DNA from: an uncultured Dorea sp.
GTDB taxonomy: Bacteria; Bacillota; Clostridia; Lachnospirales; Lachnospiraceae
Assembly (NCBI GenBank): GCA_910578455.1
Contig: CAJTQA010000011.1
Location: 1-64,000 of the forward strand
Direction: 5' to 3'
DNA: 64,000 bases
Shown here in pieces: positions 25,585 through 34,043 of this stretch (the stretch's first letter is position 1; each line of letters opens with the position of its first letter). The position numbers and the translations under genes are program-made. The notes under the pieces are model-generated. The model ran no database searches. It was not told the origin of the DNA and saw only the letters and a list, made by a program, of their open reading frames with translations.

Positions 25585-26217
25585 TCAATCCACTATATTA
25601 TCAGGCTGCCGCATTCGCATAACGATATCACTGAGATTTTCTACCATCTCCTCATATTCCCCGCAGTATTCACGCAGCAGCCCGATCACATAATCTCTGG
25701 AAAATTTCTTTAAAAAATGCTGTTCCTTCTTGATGCACACGATAAACTCATAGACCGCGTCAATCCCCGTATAACCTGAAATATCCTTAAGGAGCGGATA
25801 ATCCAGCGTCAGGACCGTATCCTGCGGATAAAAACGCATGTCGTACCACTTAAAAAATTCCGGCAGGCCTTTAACAAAAGTGTCATACAGACAGCGGTTC
25901 CCGTAGCTGTCAAATTCCGGCATCATCTCATTATATATCTCTAATGCCTTTTTCACCTTTTCCTCCACAGCCTTAAGCCCTGCCTCGTACATTTGCTGCG
26001 CCGGCACCTTCTCCCTTGAGGCCATAGCATTGCCTCCCGCCCACATCGCCTCCCGGATGCAGTACAATACAGCCCCCATAAGCTGCTGCGCCTTCTCATA
26101 CGTTACAGATGTGTCCTCATAGCCATTATATCTGTCCGCCAGCTTTCCAACCAGCGGTACAAGCTCCTCCATGCCGTACATTGGCGGCCTGTCTTCGCCC
26201 CTTCCCAATCCAGTCAT
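25585..26217 (-). CDS. Uncharacterised protein (possibly DUF6179-type, short form)
   Basis: A 210-residue soluble, mainly helical protein. Features include TVLTLDYPLLKDISGYTGIDAVYEFI and EQHFLKKFSRDYVIGLLREY. The phrase pattern resembles the first half of DUF6179 proteins as I remember them. If so, this one lacks the second half, because the reading frame ends at 25585 next to azlD on the other strand. It starts five bases after the upstream gene and so forms a two-gene unit with it. No catalytic motif is visible. Family assignment is tentative. Confidence 0.6.
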   Translation of the reverse strand: MTGLGRGEDRPPMYGMEELVPLVGKLADRYNGYEDTSVTYEKAQQLMGAVLYCIREAMWAGGNAMASREKVPAQQMYEAGLKAVEEKVKKALEIYNEMMPEFDSYGNRCLYDTFVKGLPEFFKWYDMRFYPQDTVLTLDYPLLKDISGYTGIDAVYEFIVCIKKEQHFLKKFSRDYVIGLLREYCGEYEEMVENLSDIVMRMRQPDNIVD

Positions 26218-26221
26218 CCTT

Positions 26222-26767
26222 TCACCTCCACAAAAGCTCTCTCAGCGTTTCAAGATACAGCTCATAATCCCACCGTTTCACTTCATCGAATTGCTCATAT
26301 TCCCCATAGCCTCCCGAACTTCTGTGCCCGTCATAGCCCGCCCGAACTGCCTGCGCGAAGTTGGCAAGGCATGTGCTCTCCAGATATTCCAGATCCCCAA
26401 AGCAGATATCCTCAAACTGCTCCTTCATAAAATGCAGAAGTTCATCATCCGTAATCTCATCTCGCATCTCATTCTTGAATAGATAAAAAATATCCTGCAG
26501 CCTTATCAACGTTTCTACATAGTTGTCCTGGCAGATATACCGGGAATCACAAAACTCATAGATGATCTTCGGCACGATTCCCCCGCCAAACTCCACCCTT
26601 TCCTGTTTCCGCAGAGATTCCTTTCGCTCTTCTAAAATCAGCGCGGCATCCTGCTCACTCAGAATAAGCCCATATTTTCCCGCCGCCTGGTTCGTTTCCA
26701 TCAATTTGCCAAGCTGATTCTGCTGCTGAAATAAAACCATCCAGTCCTTATTTGCGTACAAATGCAT
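26222..26767 (-). CDS. Uncharacterised protein (DUF6323-like)
   Basis: A 181-residue soluble helical protein. Segments such as YGLILSEQDAALILEERKES, VEFGGGIVPKIIYEFCDSRY and LIRLQDIFYLFKNEM match my memory of the DUF6323 family, which sits beside DUF6179-type genes in Clostridia. The C-terminus is DYELYLETLRELLWR. Function unknown. GGGAGG precedes the start. It is followed at once by the gene at 25585-26217. Confidence 0.6.
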   Translation of the reverse strand: MHLYANKDWMVLFQQQNQLGKLMETNQAAGKYGLILSEQDAALILEERKESLRKQERVEFGGGIVPKIIYEFCDSRYICQDNYVETLIRLQDIFYLFKNEMRDEITDDELLHFMKEQFEDICFGDLEYLESTCLANFAQAVRAGYDGHRSSGGYGEYEQFDEVKRWDYELYLETLRELLWR

Positions 26768-26881
26768 CCCTCCCTGATATTTTTAAGAACAAATTATACC
26801 ACCCTGCCCAAACCATTACAAGCCTTGAATTTTAGGCGTTTTTATGGTATTATAAAGCCAGTGGAAAAGAAAAAATCACAT

Positions 26882-26943
26882 AAAAAAAGAACCATGAAGG
26901 CAAGTTTTCAAGTTTCCATTTTACCTTCCGGTTCTCTTTTTTT
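26882..26943 (-). terminator. Terminator after the PD-(D/E)XK nuclease gene
   Basis: GGTTCTCTTTTTTT (26930-26943) pairs with AAAAAAAGAACC (26882-26893), extended by CCTTC/GAAGG. On the minus strand the stem ends in TTTTTTT. It lies 20 bases past the nuclease stop codon. A T run on the other strand may make it bidirectional. Confidence 0.7.
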
Positions 26944-26962
26944 CGTCAAAACAGATTATGCC

Positions 26963-28165
26963 CTATACACTTTTCAATTTGTTTTCCAACTCTGCAATCC
27001 GGGCAAGGGCGTCCTGATAGCCCTGCTTAGTTTGCGTAAGCTCCTGGTTCGCCTGCGTAAGCTCCTGCGTAGTCTGCTCTAGCTCCTGGTTCGCCTGCGT
27101 AAGCTCCTGCGTAGTCTGCTCTAGCTCCTGGTTCGCCTGCGTAAGCTCCTGCGTAGTCTGCTCTAGCTCCTGCGTAGTCTGCTCTAGCTCCTGATTCGCC
27201 TGCGTAAGCTCCTGCGTAGTCTGCGTAAGCTCCTTCCTTTTCTCCTCTACCTCCTGTTTCTTCTGATTCAGCTCCTCCTGCATCTCATCAATCATCAATT
27301 GTACCGTGTTCCGGTCCAATTCCCGCAGTTCTTTTGAAAACATATCCATCACCCCTTCAACATTCTGGCAGATGTCATAAATCTGCCCATACATGGCTTT
27401 AAAATCCGGATACTTCTCTATGATGGAAATGACTGCATCCGGCCCGTCCATACACAGAAAAGAAAGCCATGCCTCCAGCCTGTTCTCTATCCTGTTGTTT
27501 TTATTCTGCTGGATTCCCCGGAAGATGTCAAGAGAAATAAATATATATTTCTGAAGAAGTTCTATCTCAATCCCGGTATTGGATCTCTGTTCAAAATAGT
27601 GAAGGTATGTGTCAGGAAACTGATGAAATGCCGACGGGCTCTGTTCGAATAATACGATTGTAAATACTTGTTTGATATCTTTGTAAACAAACTTTTTCTT
27701 CCGCTTGCTGCGGACTCTCTTATATTGCCTGAGCAGCAGGTCGGCAGAGTAGCATGCGCTCCGCTCCCCCGGGAATTTATACCCAATCTTCTGAATCTCA
27801 AGATTGGCGATGCTGCCGTCCTTTAGCTGTACCACGATGTCCATAATGACTAATGACGTCTCATCCGCAATCCTCGTGCTGTCATTAGGCAGCACTTCAA
27901 CGACACGCACCTTCTGCTTAAGGAGCAGCGACAAAAGCTCGTCCACCCGCTCCGGGTTGTACTCCGGGTTCAAGACCTCCTTACTGATAAAATCATACAT
28001 GGTCTTCACGCCCCTGACCCCAGTGCAAAAATCAAGAAATTCCTGCCTTTGCTCCTCTGTCCAGTGATAAAACATCCTTTTCAGTCGTTCACTGTCCTCA
28101 ATAATTGCCATAATCTCTCCCCTTGTCCGTATCATAGGGAAATGCATCTGCAGCTTGTTCTTCAT
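26963..28165 (-). CDS. PD-(D/E)XK nuclease family protein (Rpn/transposase-like) with heptad-repeat tail
   Basis: A 400-residue protein. The N-terminal half has the PD-(D/E)XK core: SLVIMDIVVQLKDGSIANLEIQKIGY supplies the Asp and the ExQ motif. YSADLLLRQYKRV and FTIVLFEQSPSAFHQ are typical of the Rpn/putative-transposase group, whose characterised members cut DNA and promote recombination. From about residue 300 it becomes a long coiled coil made of 7-residue units (TTQELTQ, ANQELEQ) encoded by near-identical 21-bp repeats. ATG 28165 with AGAGGAG ten bases upstream is preferred to an in-frame GTG at 28171. No mobile-element ends are visible beside it. Confidence 0.82.
   Translation of the reverse strand: MKNKLQMHFPMIRTRGEIMAIIEDSERLKRMFYHWTEEQRQEFLDFCTGVRGVKTMYDFISKEVLNPEYNPERVDELLSLLLKQKVRVVEVLPNDSTRIADETSLVIMDIVVQLKDGSIANLEIQKIGYKFPGERSACYSADLLLRQYKRVRSKRKKKFVYKDIKQVFTIVLFEQSPSAFHQFPDTYLHYFEQRSNTGIEIELLQKYIFISLDIFRGIQQNKNNRIENRLEAWLSFLCMDGPDAVISIIEKYPDFKAMYGQIYDICQNVEGVMDMFSKELRELDRNTVQLMIDEMQEELNQKKQEVEEKRKELTQTTQELTQANQELEQTTQELEQTTQELTQANQELEQTTQELTQANQELEQTTQELTQANQELTQTKQGYQDALARIAELENKLKSV
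27036..27236 (-). repeat. 21-bp tandem repeats encoding coiled-coil heptads
   Basis: About nine 21-bp units, most starting AGCTCCTG on the plus strand, alternate between two versions, GGTTCGCCTGCGTA and CGTAGTCTGCTCT. They form a 42-bp higher-order repeat seen nearly three times. Each unit encodes one heptad (ELTQANQ or ELEQTTQ). All copies keep frame, and copies are almost identical, so unit number can change by slippage without breaking the protein. Confidence 0.85.
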
Positions 28166-28451
28166 AAACACAAAACTCCTCTCTGTAAGATTGTAATAAA
28201 TTAATGGAATCAGGCATTGGAAATCTCTAAAATTCAGAAATGATAGAAAGGCATCCGCTTGCGGATATCTGCCGGAAGAAAATTTAGAAATATAATGCTT
28301 TGGGTTTTAGTGTAACACATATCAGACGGCCGCGCCACATTATATTTCTTAAAATTTCTCTAAGAATCTTAGCCCTACGCAAACAATTCTACCCTCAGTG
28401 AACAAAGGGTATGATACAATAATGAAAAATAACTTTACACAGGAGGTTCCC
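28166..28451. other. Intergenic region with an imperfect inverted repeat
   Basis: About 285 bases between the nuclease gene and the divergent capA-like gene. Arms 28279-28297 (TTTAGAAATATAATG core) and 28338-28357 (CATTATATTTCTTAAA core) form an 18-20 bp inverted repeat around 40 bases. A small GCATCCGC/GCGGAT hairpin lies at about 28251-28266. No gene is apparent. Confidence 0.45.
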
Positions 28452-29866
28452 ATGAACGCACACTCAGCCAAAAAGACTTTTTTATCCCTGCTGCTCATCC
28501 TTTCGCTCTGTCTGGACATTGCCATGACCGCACATGCCGGCGAATACCCGGCGCAAAGCAGCGCCGCCCTGGAAAACCCTGGAAATTTTTCATCTGCAAG
28601 CGATACATCCCCAGGCGATATGGACGAAAACGATTCTTCTGACGAGACGGCTCCTGACGGCAGCTCTTCCGATAAGGATAACGCCGATACAGATTCCGCA
28701 GGCGATGGCTCTTCCGGCGGCAATACTGCTGCCGACAATGATTCTTCCGCAGACACCTCCTCCGGCGATGATTCCTCCGAAGAAGGCTTTGCGGAGGAAA
28801 ATACCCTTGCAGAAGACGCGCCCTCTGCCAAACTCCCTGCCGACGAGGCAGATCGCAAGGCGGACGGCGAAATGGACAGCCTGTCTGCCGGCGAGGCAGC
28901 GCCGGAAATGGAGTGACCCCCTCCGCAGCCGAAAGCGAAACCACCTTTATCACCCTCAGCGCAGCAGGAGACTGCACCCTTGGCATAGACTCCAGATACA
29001 GCCATAACTTCAACAAATATTACAAGAAAAAGGGCGACCGTTACTTCCTGAAAAAAGTAAGTCCAATCTTTTCACAGGACGACATCACTATCGTCAATTT
29101 CGAGGGAACGCTTACGTCCAATAAAAAACGGGCCAGAAAGACATTTACCTTCAAAGGCCCGAAAAAATACGTATCCATACTGAAAAAAGGATCTGTGGAA
29201 GTAGTGAACCTTGCCAACAACCACTCAAAAGACTACGGCAAGTCTTCCCTTACCGACACACAGAGCACCCTGAGGAAAAATAACATCGGCTACTGCCGCA
29301 GTACTGTTATCAGCTACCAGACAGTAAACGATGTCAAGATGGCATTCTTAGGGTTCAACGCATTGGAGAGAATCACAAAAAGCCAGATAAGATCAGGAAT
29401 TGTACAGGCAAAGAAAAATAAAGCAAAAATTATTGTCGTAAGCTTTCACTGGGGCGTCGAGCGCAAATATTACCCCAACGCAAAGCAGAAATCCCTCGGG
29501 CGCTACGCCATCGACTGCGAAGCCTCGCTGGTACTCGGCCATCATCCCCATGTACTTCAGGGCATCGAAAAATACAACGGGCGCTACATCGTATACAGCC
29601 TCGGCAACTTTTGTTTTGGCGGCAACAGCAATCCGAAAGACAAAGACACGATAATCTTTCAGCAGAAATTTTCCATAAAAGGCGGAAAACTCCAACCAGA
29701 AAACAATGCGAAAATCATCCCCTGCTCCCTCTCGTCCCACAAAAAGACCAACGACTTCCAGCCCCGCATTTTGTCTGGGAGTGAGAAAAAACGGCTCATC
29801 AAAAAGATGAACAAACTGAGCAGGAAACTGAAAGTTTCCATAAGCTCAAGCGGGAAACTAAATTAA
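28452..29866 (+). pseudogene. CapA-like exported protein split by a frameshift after its linker
   Basis: Frame 1 (28452-28916; AGGAGG upstream) encodes a signal peptide ending near AHAGEY and a Ser/Asp/Gly/Ala linker, then stops. Frame 2, open from before 28913 to 29866, encodes the whole CapA/metallophosphatase-like domain: SAAGDCTLGID, VNFEGTLT, VNLANNHSKDYG, VVSFHWGVE, LGHHPHVLQGIE and VYSLGNFCF. The domain on its own has no export signal, and GTG 28913 has no good ribosome-binding site. One added base near GGAGTGACCCCC (28910-28920) joins the frames. Known relatives take part in poly-gamma-glutamate capsule formation. Termination/re-initiation cannot be excluded. Confidence 0.75.
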
Positions 29867-29870
29867 CAGA

Positions 29871-30782
29871 TCACACATCGAACTCCCTCACCCCATACAC
29901 CCTGCGGTACTGGTTCGGCGTCACCCCCATACATTCCTTAAACTGTTTTCCCATGTGGCTCTGGGAGGAATACCCCAGATAAGTCGCGATCTCGCTGCAG
30001 GAATACCGGGAATAAATAAGCAGATTCTTCACCAGATTCATCTTCTCCCTGCGGATAAAATCCGTCAGGGAGATTTTTTCGCACTGATGAAACAGCTCCG
30101 AGAGATAATTTGCATTAAGCCCCAGCTCGTCCGCAATATCCTGCACGCAAATCTTATCATGCAGATGAGAAAAGATATAGTCTTCCTTAATCGCCGTCTT
30201 AAGCTGTTCCAACTCTCCCTGCTCAATGCTGGCACATTCCCGGAATTCCTGGTCGTAAGGGTTATGCCGCCTGCCATGCTCCCTGTTTTCAAATACAAGC
30301 TCAGAAAAATGCGTCCTGAGCTCATCATCCGTCTCCTGCCTGATGCAGTTTTCCGTCAGCAGCCCGCTCTCATCCAGCAGCTCCTCCCGGCAAATGTTAA
30401 ACGCCAGCAGCACATCAGCCGCCAGCTCCTTAAACCCGCACACCGGAACTGTCTCAAGCCACGCCTCATCCACGTTCTGCACCTCCATCTTCCAGCGCAG
30501 ATACACCTCCTCCGAAAACCGCGCCGGCCCAATGATAAACTGGTACTTTTCACCAGGCACAAAGACGTACAAAAACCGGCCGTTAAAGGACATTATCACC
30601 GGGAAGTTGAAAGCTATATCCCTCCGGGAAGTAAAAAAAGCCATCAGCTCATCCGCAGTAAAACAATCCTGAATCCCCATCCGCCCGCAAAAGCTGTCTA
30701 TGTAAATAAATTCCGCCGTATACCTTCTGACAACCGTATGCAGGCGGTAGGAAATATGTTTCATCAAATATTCGTGATTCAT
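29871..30782 (-). CDS. AraC-family transcriptional regulator (GH5/GH43 locus)
   Basis: A 303-residue regulator. The first 195 residues form a sensor part without a clear named domain (HTVVRRYTAEFIYIDSFCGR, then FLYVFVPGEKYQFIIGPARF). The C-terminal 100 residues are the double helix-turn-helix of AraC proteins (DIADELGLNANYLSELFHQ and CSEIATYLGYSSQSHMGKQF, ending MGVTPNQYRRVYG). It is divergent from the GH5 gene by about 85 bases, so it probably controlled the GH5-transporter-GH43 genes. Since those genes are damaged, it may now be an orphan. AAAGGAGG precedes the ATG. It ends four bases from the convergent capA-like gene. Confidence 0.85.
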   Translation of the reverse strand: MNHEYLMKHISYRLHTVVRRYTAEFIYIDSFCGRMGIQDCFTADELMAFFTSRRDIAFNFPVIMSFNGRFLYVFVPGEKYQFIIGPARFSEEVYLRWKMEVQNVDEAWLETVPVCGFKELAADVLLAFNICREELLDESGLLTENCIRQETDDELRTHFSELVFENREHGRRHNPYDQEFRECASIEQGELEQLKTAIKEDYIFSHLHDKICVQDIADELGLNANYLSELFHQCEKISLTDFIRREKMNLVKNLLIYSRYSCSEIATYLGYSSQSHMGKQFKECMGVTPNQYRRVYGVREFDV

Positions 30783-30897
30783 CCTCCTTTACCCTCTCTC
30801 CTTTTTCTACAGTATATCACATTTACCTGAGAAACATAACAATAACCCGTGAAAAATGATATAGAAAGGAGGCCTGCTCTTTTTAGGCAACTGGCTG

Positions 30898-32031
30898 GTG
30901 TTAGAAAAATGGATGTCCCCGGCATTATTCGACGGAACAACAGCGGAGGATGAATATTACCTCCCGACGCAGCTTTCAAAAGAAGTATACGAGGCACGTA
31001 TCAAAATACACCGGGCAGAATATATCACAGAAGGCGACTTTGTCAGAATCAAGGCCATGGGCATGGAGGCAGTACGCATCCCGGTTCCCTACTTTATCTT
31101 CGGAGACCGTCCTCCCTTTATCGGATGCATCGCGGAATTAGACAAAGCTTTTAACTGGGCAAAAAAATACGGCCTCCAGATTCTCATCGACCTGCACACA
31201 GCCCCGGACAGCCAGAATGGTTTTGACAACGGCGGCATCAGCGGCGTATGTAAATGGTCAAAGCAGCCGGAGGAAGTAGAATTCGTACTGCAGGTGCTGG
31301 AACGGCTGGCAGACAGATACGGCGCCAGAAAAGGGCTTTGGGGAATTGAGGTCATCAACGAGCCAATCCTTGACAATATGTGGGAAATGATAAACGTACC
31401 GGAAAGATATCCTGCCGCAGACCCGAAAAAAGCCAAAGGGAGCGGCCCGAATACGATGGAATTCATCCGTCAGTTTTATCTTAATGCCTATGACAGAATC
31501 CGGAAATATCTGCCTGAAGAAAAATACATCGTCATCCACGACGCATTTAAACTCAGCTCATGGAAAGACTTCATGCGGGAAAAAAAGTACAAAAACGTAG
31601 TACTTGACACCCACCAATACCTGATATTCGCAGAGATGGACGGCTGCGGGCAGACTGTCGAAGAATATATAAGCTACATAGAGAAACACTACAAAGACGA
31701 AATCCGCAAGATGCAGGAATATTTCCCCGTAATATGCGGCGAGTGGTGCCTGTTTAACTCTTTCGCCGCAGGGTGCGATACAAAGGGCGGACAGAGCGTC
31801 CTTAACGGCCAGGAAGGCATGTCGGCGGAAAGCCTAAACGCAGAACAGAAAAAAGAAATCTACCAGGCCGTTGCGAAAGCCCAGTTAGCGGCATGGAACG
31901 CAGGGAGCGGTTATTTTTACTGGAGCTATAAGCTCCTCACCGATACAGTGAACACCCCCGGATGGGTGGGATGGGACAGCTGGGATTTCGGAAGGTGCGT
32001 AGACTTCGGATGGTTTCCAGAAAATATTTAA
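30898..32031 (+). CDS. GH5-type beta-glucanase, 5' end apparently lost
   Basis: A clan-A glycoside hydrolase. The acid/base Glu is in WGIEVINEPILDN and the nucleophile Glu in FPVICGEWCLF, with GMEAVRIPVPYF and LQILIDLHTAP as fold markers. The family normally starts with a few residues before LGNWLVLEKWM. Here LGNWLV is encoded (30883-30900), but only LLF and a stop (TAG 30862-30864) precede it in frame, directly after a good AAAGGAGG at 30865-30872. No ATG is available. GTG 30898 is 25 bases from that site and would delete part of strand 1. I infer a small deletion of the start codon region. Cytosolic: no signal peptide. Confidence 0.75.
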   Translation: MLEKWMSPALFDGTTAEDEYYLPTQLSKEVYEARIKIHRAEYITEGDFVRIKAMGMEAVRIPVPYFIFGDRPPFIGCIAELDKAFNWAKKYGLQILIDLHTAPDSQNGFDNGGISGVCKWSKQPEEVEFVLQVLERLADRYGARKGLWGIEVINEPILDNMWEMINVPERYPAADPKKAKGSGPNTMEFIRQFYLNAYDRIRKYLPEEKYIVIHDAFKLSSWKDFMREKKYKNVVLDTHQYLIFAEMDGCGQTVEEYISYIEKHYKDEIRKMQEYFPVICGEWCLFNSFAAGCDTKGGQSVLNGQEGMSAESLNAEQKKEIYQAVAKAQLAAWNAGSGYFYWSYKLLTDTVNTPGWVGWDSWDFGRCVDFGWFPENI

Positions 32032-32045
32032 AGGAGAAAAGAAAA

Positions 32046-33777
32046 ATGAAAAATGATATGAGTTCTAATGCAAAATTATCGTTTCTTGAACGTTTTGGAT
32101 ACGGCGTGGGAGATTACGCGGCAAACCTTGTGTACTCCGCAATCAGCGCATTTTTATTAGTGTATTATACAAACGTAATCGGGGCAAGCGCGGCAGCCGC
32201 AGCATCTGTCATCGCCGTCTCAAAAATCTTCGACGGCGTATCAGACCTGATCATGGGCTATATCGTAGACCACACCGACACAAAATACGGGAAAGCCCGC
32301 CCATGGATCGCAAGGCTCTGCGTTCCGCTGGCAGTATGTACGGTACTGATGTTCAGCGTGCCTGCGTCATTTGCCGGCAAAGCACAGATCGCCTACATGT
32401 TCCTCACCTACAACCTGGTATCGACCATTTTTTACACCGGAGTAAACGTGCCTTACGCCACACTCCAGGGGCTTATGACCACCAACCAGTACGAGCGCGG
32501 ACTCCTCGGAAACTTCCGGAATCTCCTTTCCACGGCCAGAACCATGACCATCAACACCGTCGTTCTGAAAATGACCGAATTCTTCGGCGGAGGAGACCTC
32601 GACAAGCATTATGACAAAAAGGATTTTAAAAACTGGGAGCTTTACATCCATGTACTGACCGACGATACTGAGACAGACCTAAAAAAACTTCCCTCCGCCA
32701 AAGGAATCTGGGCTCCATGCCTGACCTACTGCGGGGATGAGGATTTATTTTATGTCATATACGGCGTAATGAACTCCATGAATGCAAGATATTTTGATGT
32801 GGACAATTATCTGATCACGGCAAAAGACATCAAAGGCCCATGGAGCGAACCTGTGTACATTCATTCATCCGGGTTCGACGCGTCCATCCTCCATGACGAT
32901 GACGGCAGAAAATATATCGTCTCCCTGGAGTGGGAAACAAGGGAAGGCTATGAAAAGCCAGGCTCTATCTGCATGGTAGAGTATTCCCCAAAGGATAAGG
33001 AAATCGTCGGCTACCCCAGGCATATCTGGAGTGGCGGCACAGACCGGGGATGCATTGAGGCGCCCCATCTGACCAAGCACGGCGGCTTTTATTATATCAT
33101 GTGCGCGGAAGGCGGCACGGGCTACAACCACTGCGTGACCATGGGAAGGTCAGCCAACGTCTGGGGACCATACGAGAAAGACCCCTCAAACCCCATCGTC
33201 ACCTCCGCGCCGGGAGAATCCCTCGAGCGCCACGACCCGGATCATCTGAAACTCAAATACTTTAACCCTGAGTCGCCGCTCCAAAAATGCGGCCATGTAA
33301 GTTATGTAGAAACCCAGCTCGGGGAAGTCTATCTGCTGCACCTTTGCGCCAGGCCCTTTGTGCCGGAGCTGCGGTGCACACTTGGGAGGGAGACCGCCAT
33401 ACAGAAAATGGAATGGACACTACATCAATCTCAGAAAATACCGGAGCGAAACACTCGGACAGAGCGCCCTGTCCATTATCCATCTGGAAAACGGACGGAA
33501 ACACGAACTTTTGAATACAAGAATCCCGGTGGACGACGTGCCCGTCTATCTCCGCTTAAATATAGAAGGGCGGCGCTCCTGGTTCGAATGGAGTTATGAC
33601 GGGAAAAAGTATCAGAAGATCGGCGAGAATTTTGACACGACAAAATTTTCAGATGAATATTGCATGTACGGGGAATTTACTGGAACTTTTGTAGGGCTCA
33701 CCTGTGCAGACAGAGTAAAGCATCGGCATTATGCTGACTTTGATTTCTTTGAGTATAAAGATGATATGCTTGATTAG
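32046..33777 (+). pseudogene. Deletion fusion of a GPH-type sugar transporter and a GH43 glycosidase
   Basis: AAAGGAG and ATG 32046 start a GPH-family (MelB/XynB-like) transporter: FGYGVGDYAANLVYSAISAF, DLIMGYIVDHTDTKYGKARPW. At about residue 180 (MTEFFGGGD) it changes without a stop into a GH43 enzyme that already lacks its N-terminus: NWELYIHVLTDD, KGIWAPCLTYCGDEDLFYV, KDIKGPWSEPVYIHSS, then CIEAPHLTKHGGFYYIM. The first catalytic Asp of GH43 and the last six transporter helices are gone. Near 33407-33420 a second lesion shifts frame: the GH43 C-terminal beta domain (YRSETLGQSALSII, PVDDVPVYLRLNIEG, TGTFVGLTCADR) resumes in another frame to 33777. Not functional as either protein. Confidence 0.88.
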
Positions 33778-33786
33778 CATTCTCAG

Positions 33787-33948
33787 CTATAATAAGTTGA
33801 AGTCTAAAAATATCGGGAATCGAGCAATATTCCTTTTTACTGCTTGGCTAAAACCCTTAGCAAGTGATTTCAGCAACGCCGCCATCTCTGGATTGGAAAG
33901 CAGTTTCAGAAGTATTTCTTGGTATATCTCGCGCGTGCTCTGTAACAT
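33787..33948 (-). CDS. Unrecognised 53-residue reading frame
   Basis: ATG 33948 to stop 33787 encodes MLQSTREIYQEILLKLLSNP followed by EMAALLKSLAKGFSQAVKRN and a short hydrophobic end. It is helical and basic, and looks more protein-like than chance, but has no clear ribosome-binding site. It may be a fragment of a mobile-element gene left in this decayed stretch. I recognise no family. The surrounding 33778-34043 holds nothing else that I can identify. Confidence 0.3.
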   Translation of the reverse strand: MLQSTREIYQEILLKLLSNPEMAALLKSLAKGFSQAVKRNIARFPIFLDFNLL

Positions 33949-34043
33949 TTTTCCAGCGCACCCGCGAGTTTAAGTTTGGAAATCAAAATCATTAGGATAG
34001 CCGCACCCTGCGGTCACTTATTGAATAGCCTTCTACTGAATTT

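Noticed and set aside
27036..27236. Tandem repeats considered as a CRISPR array
   Set aside because: Units are contiguous 21-bp copies without unique spacers and encode heptads in an open gene.
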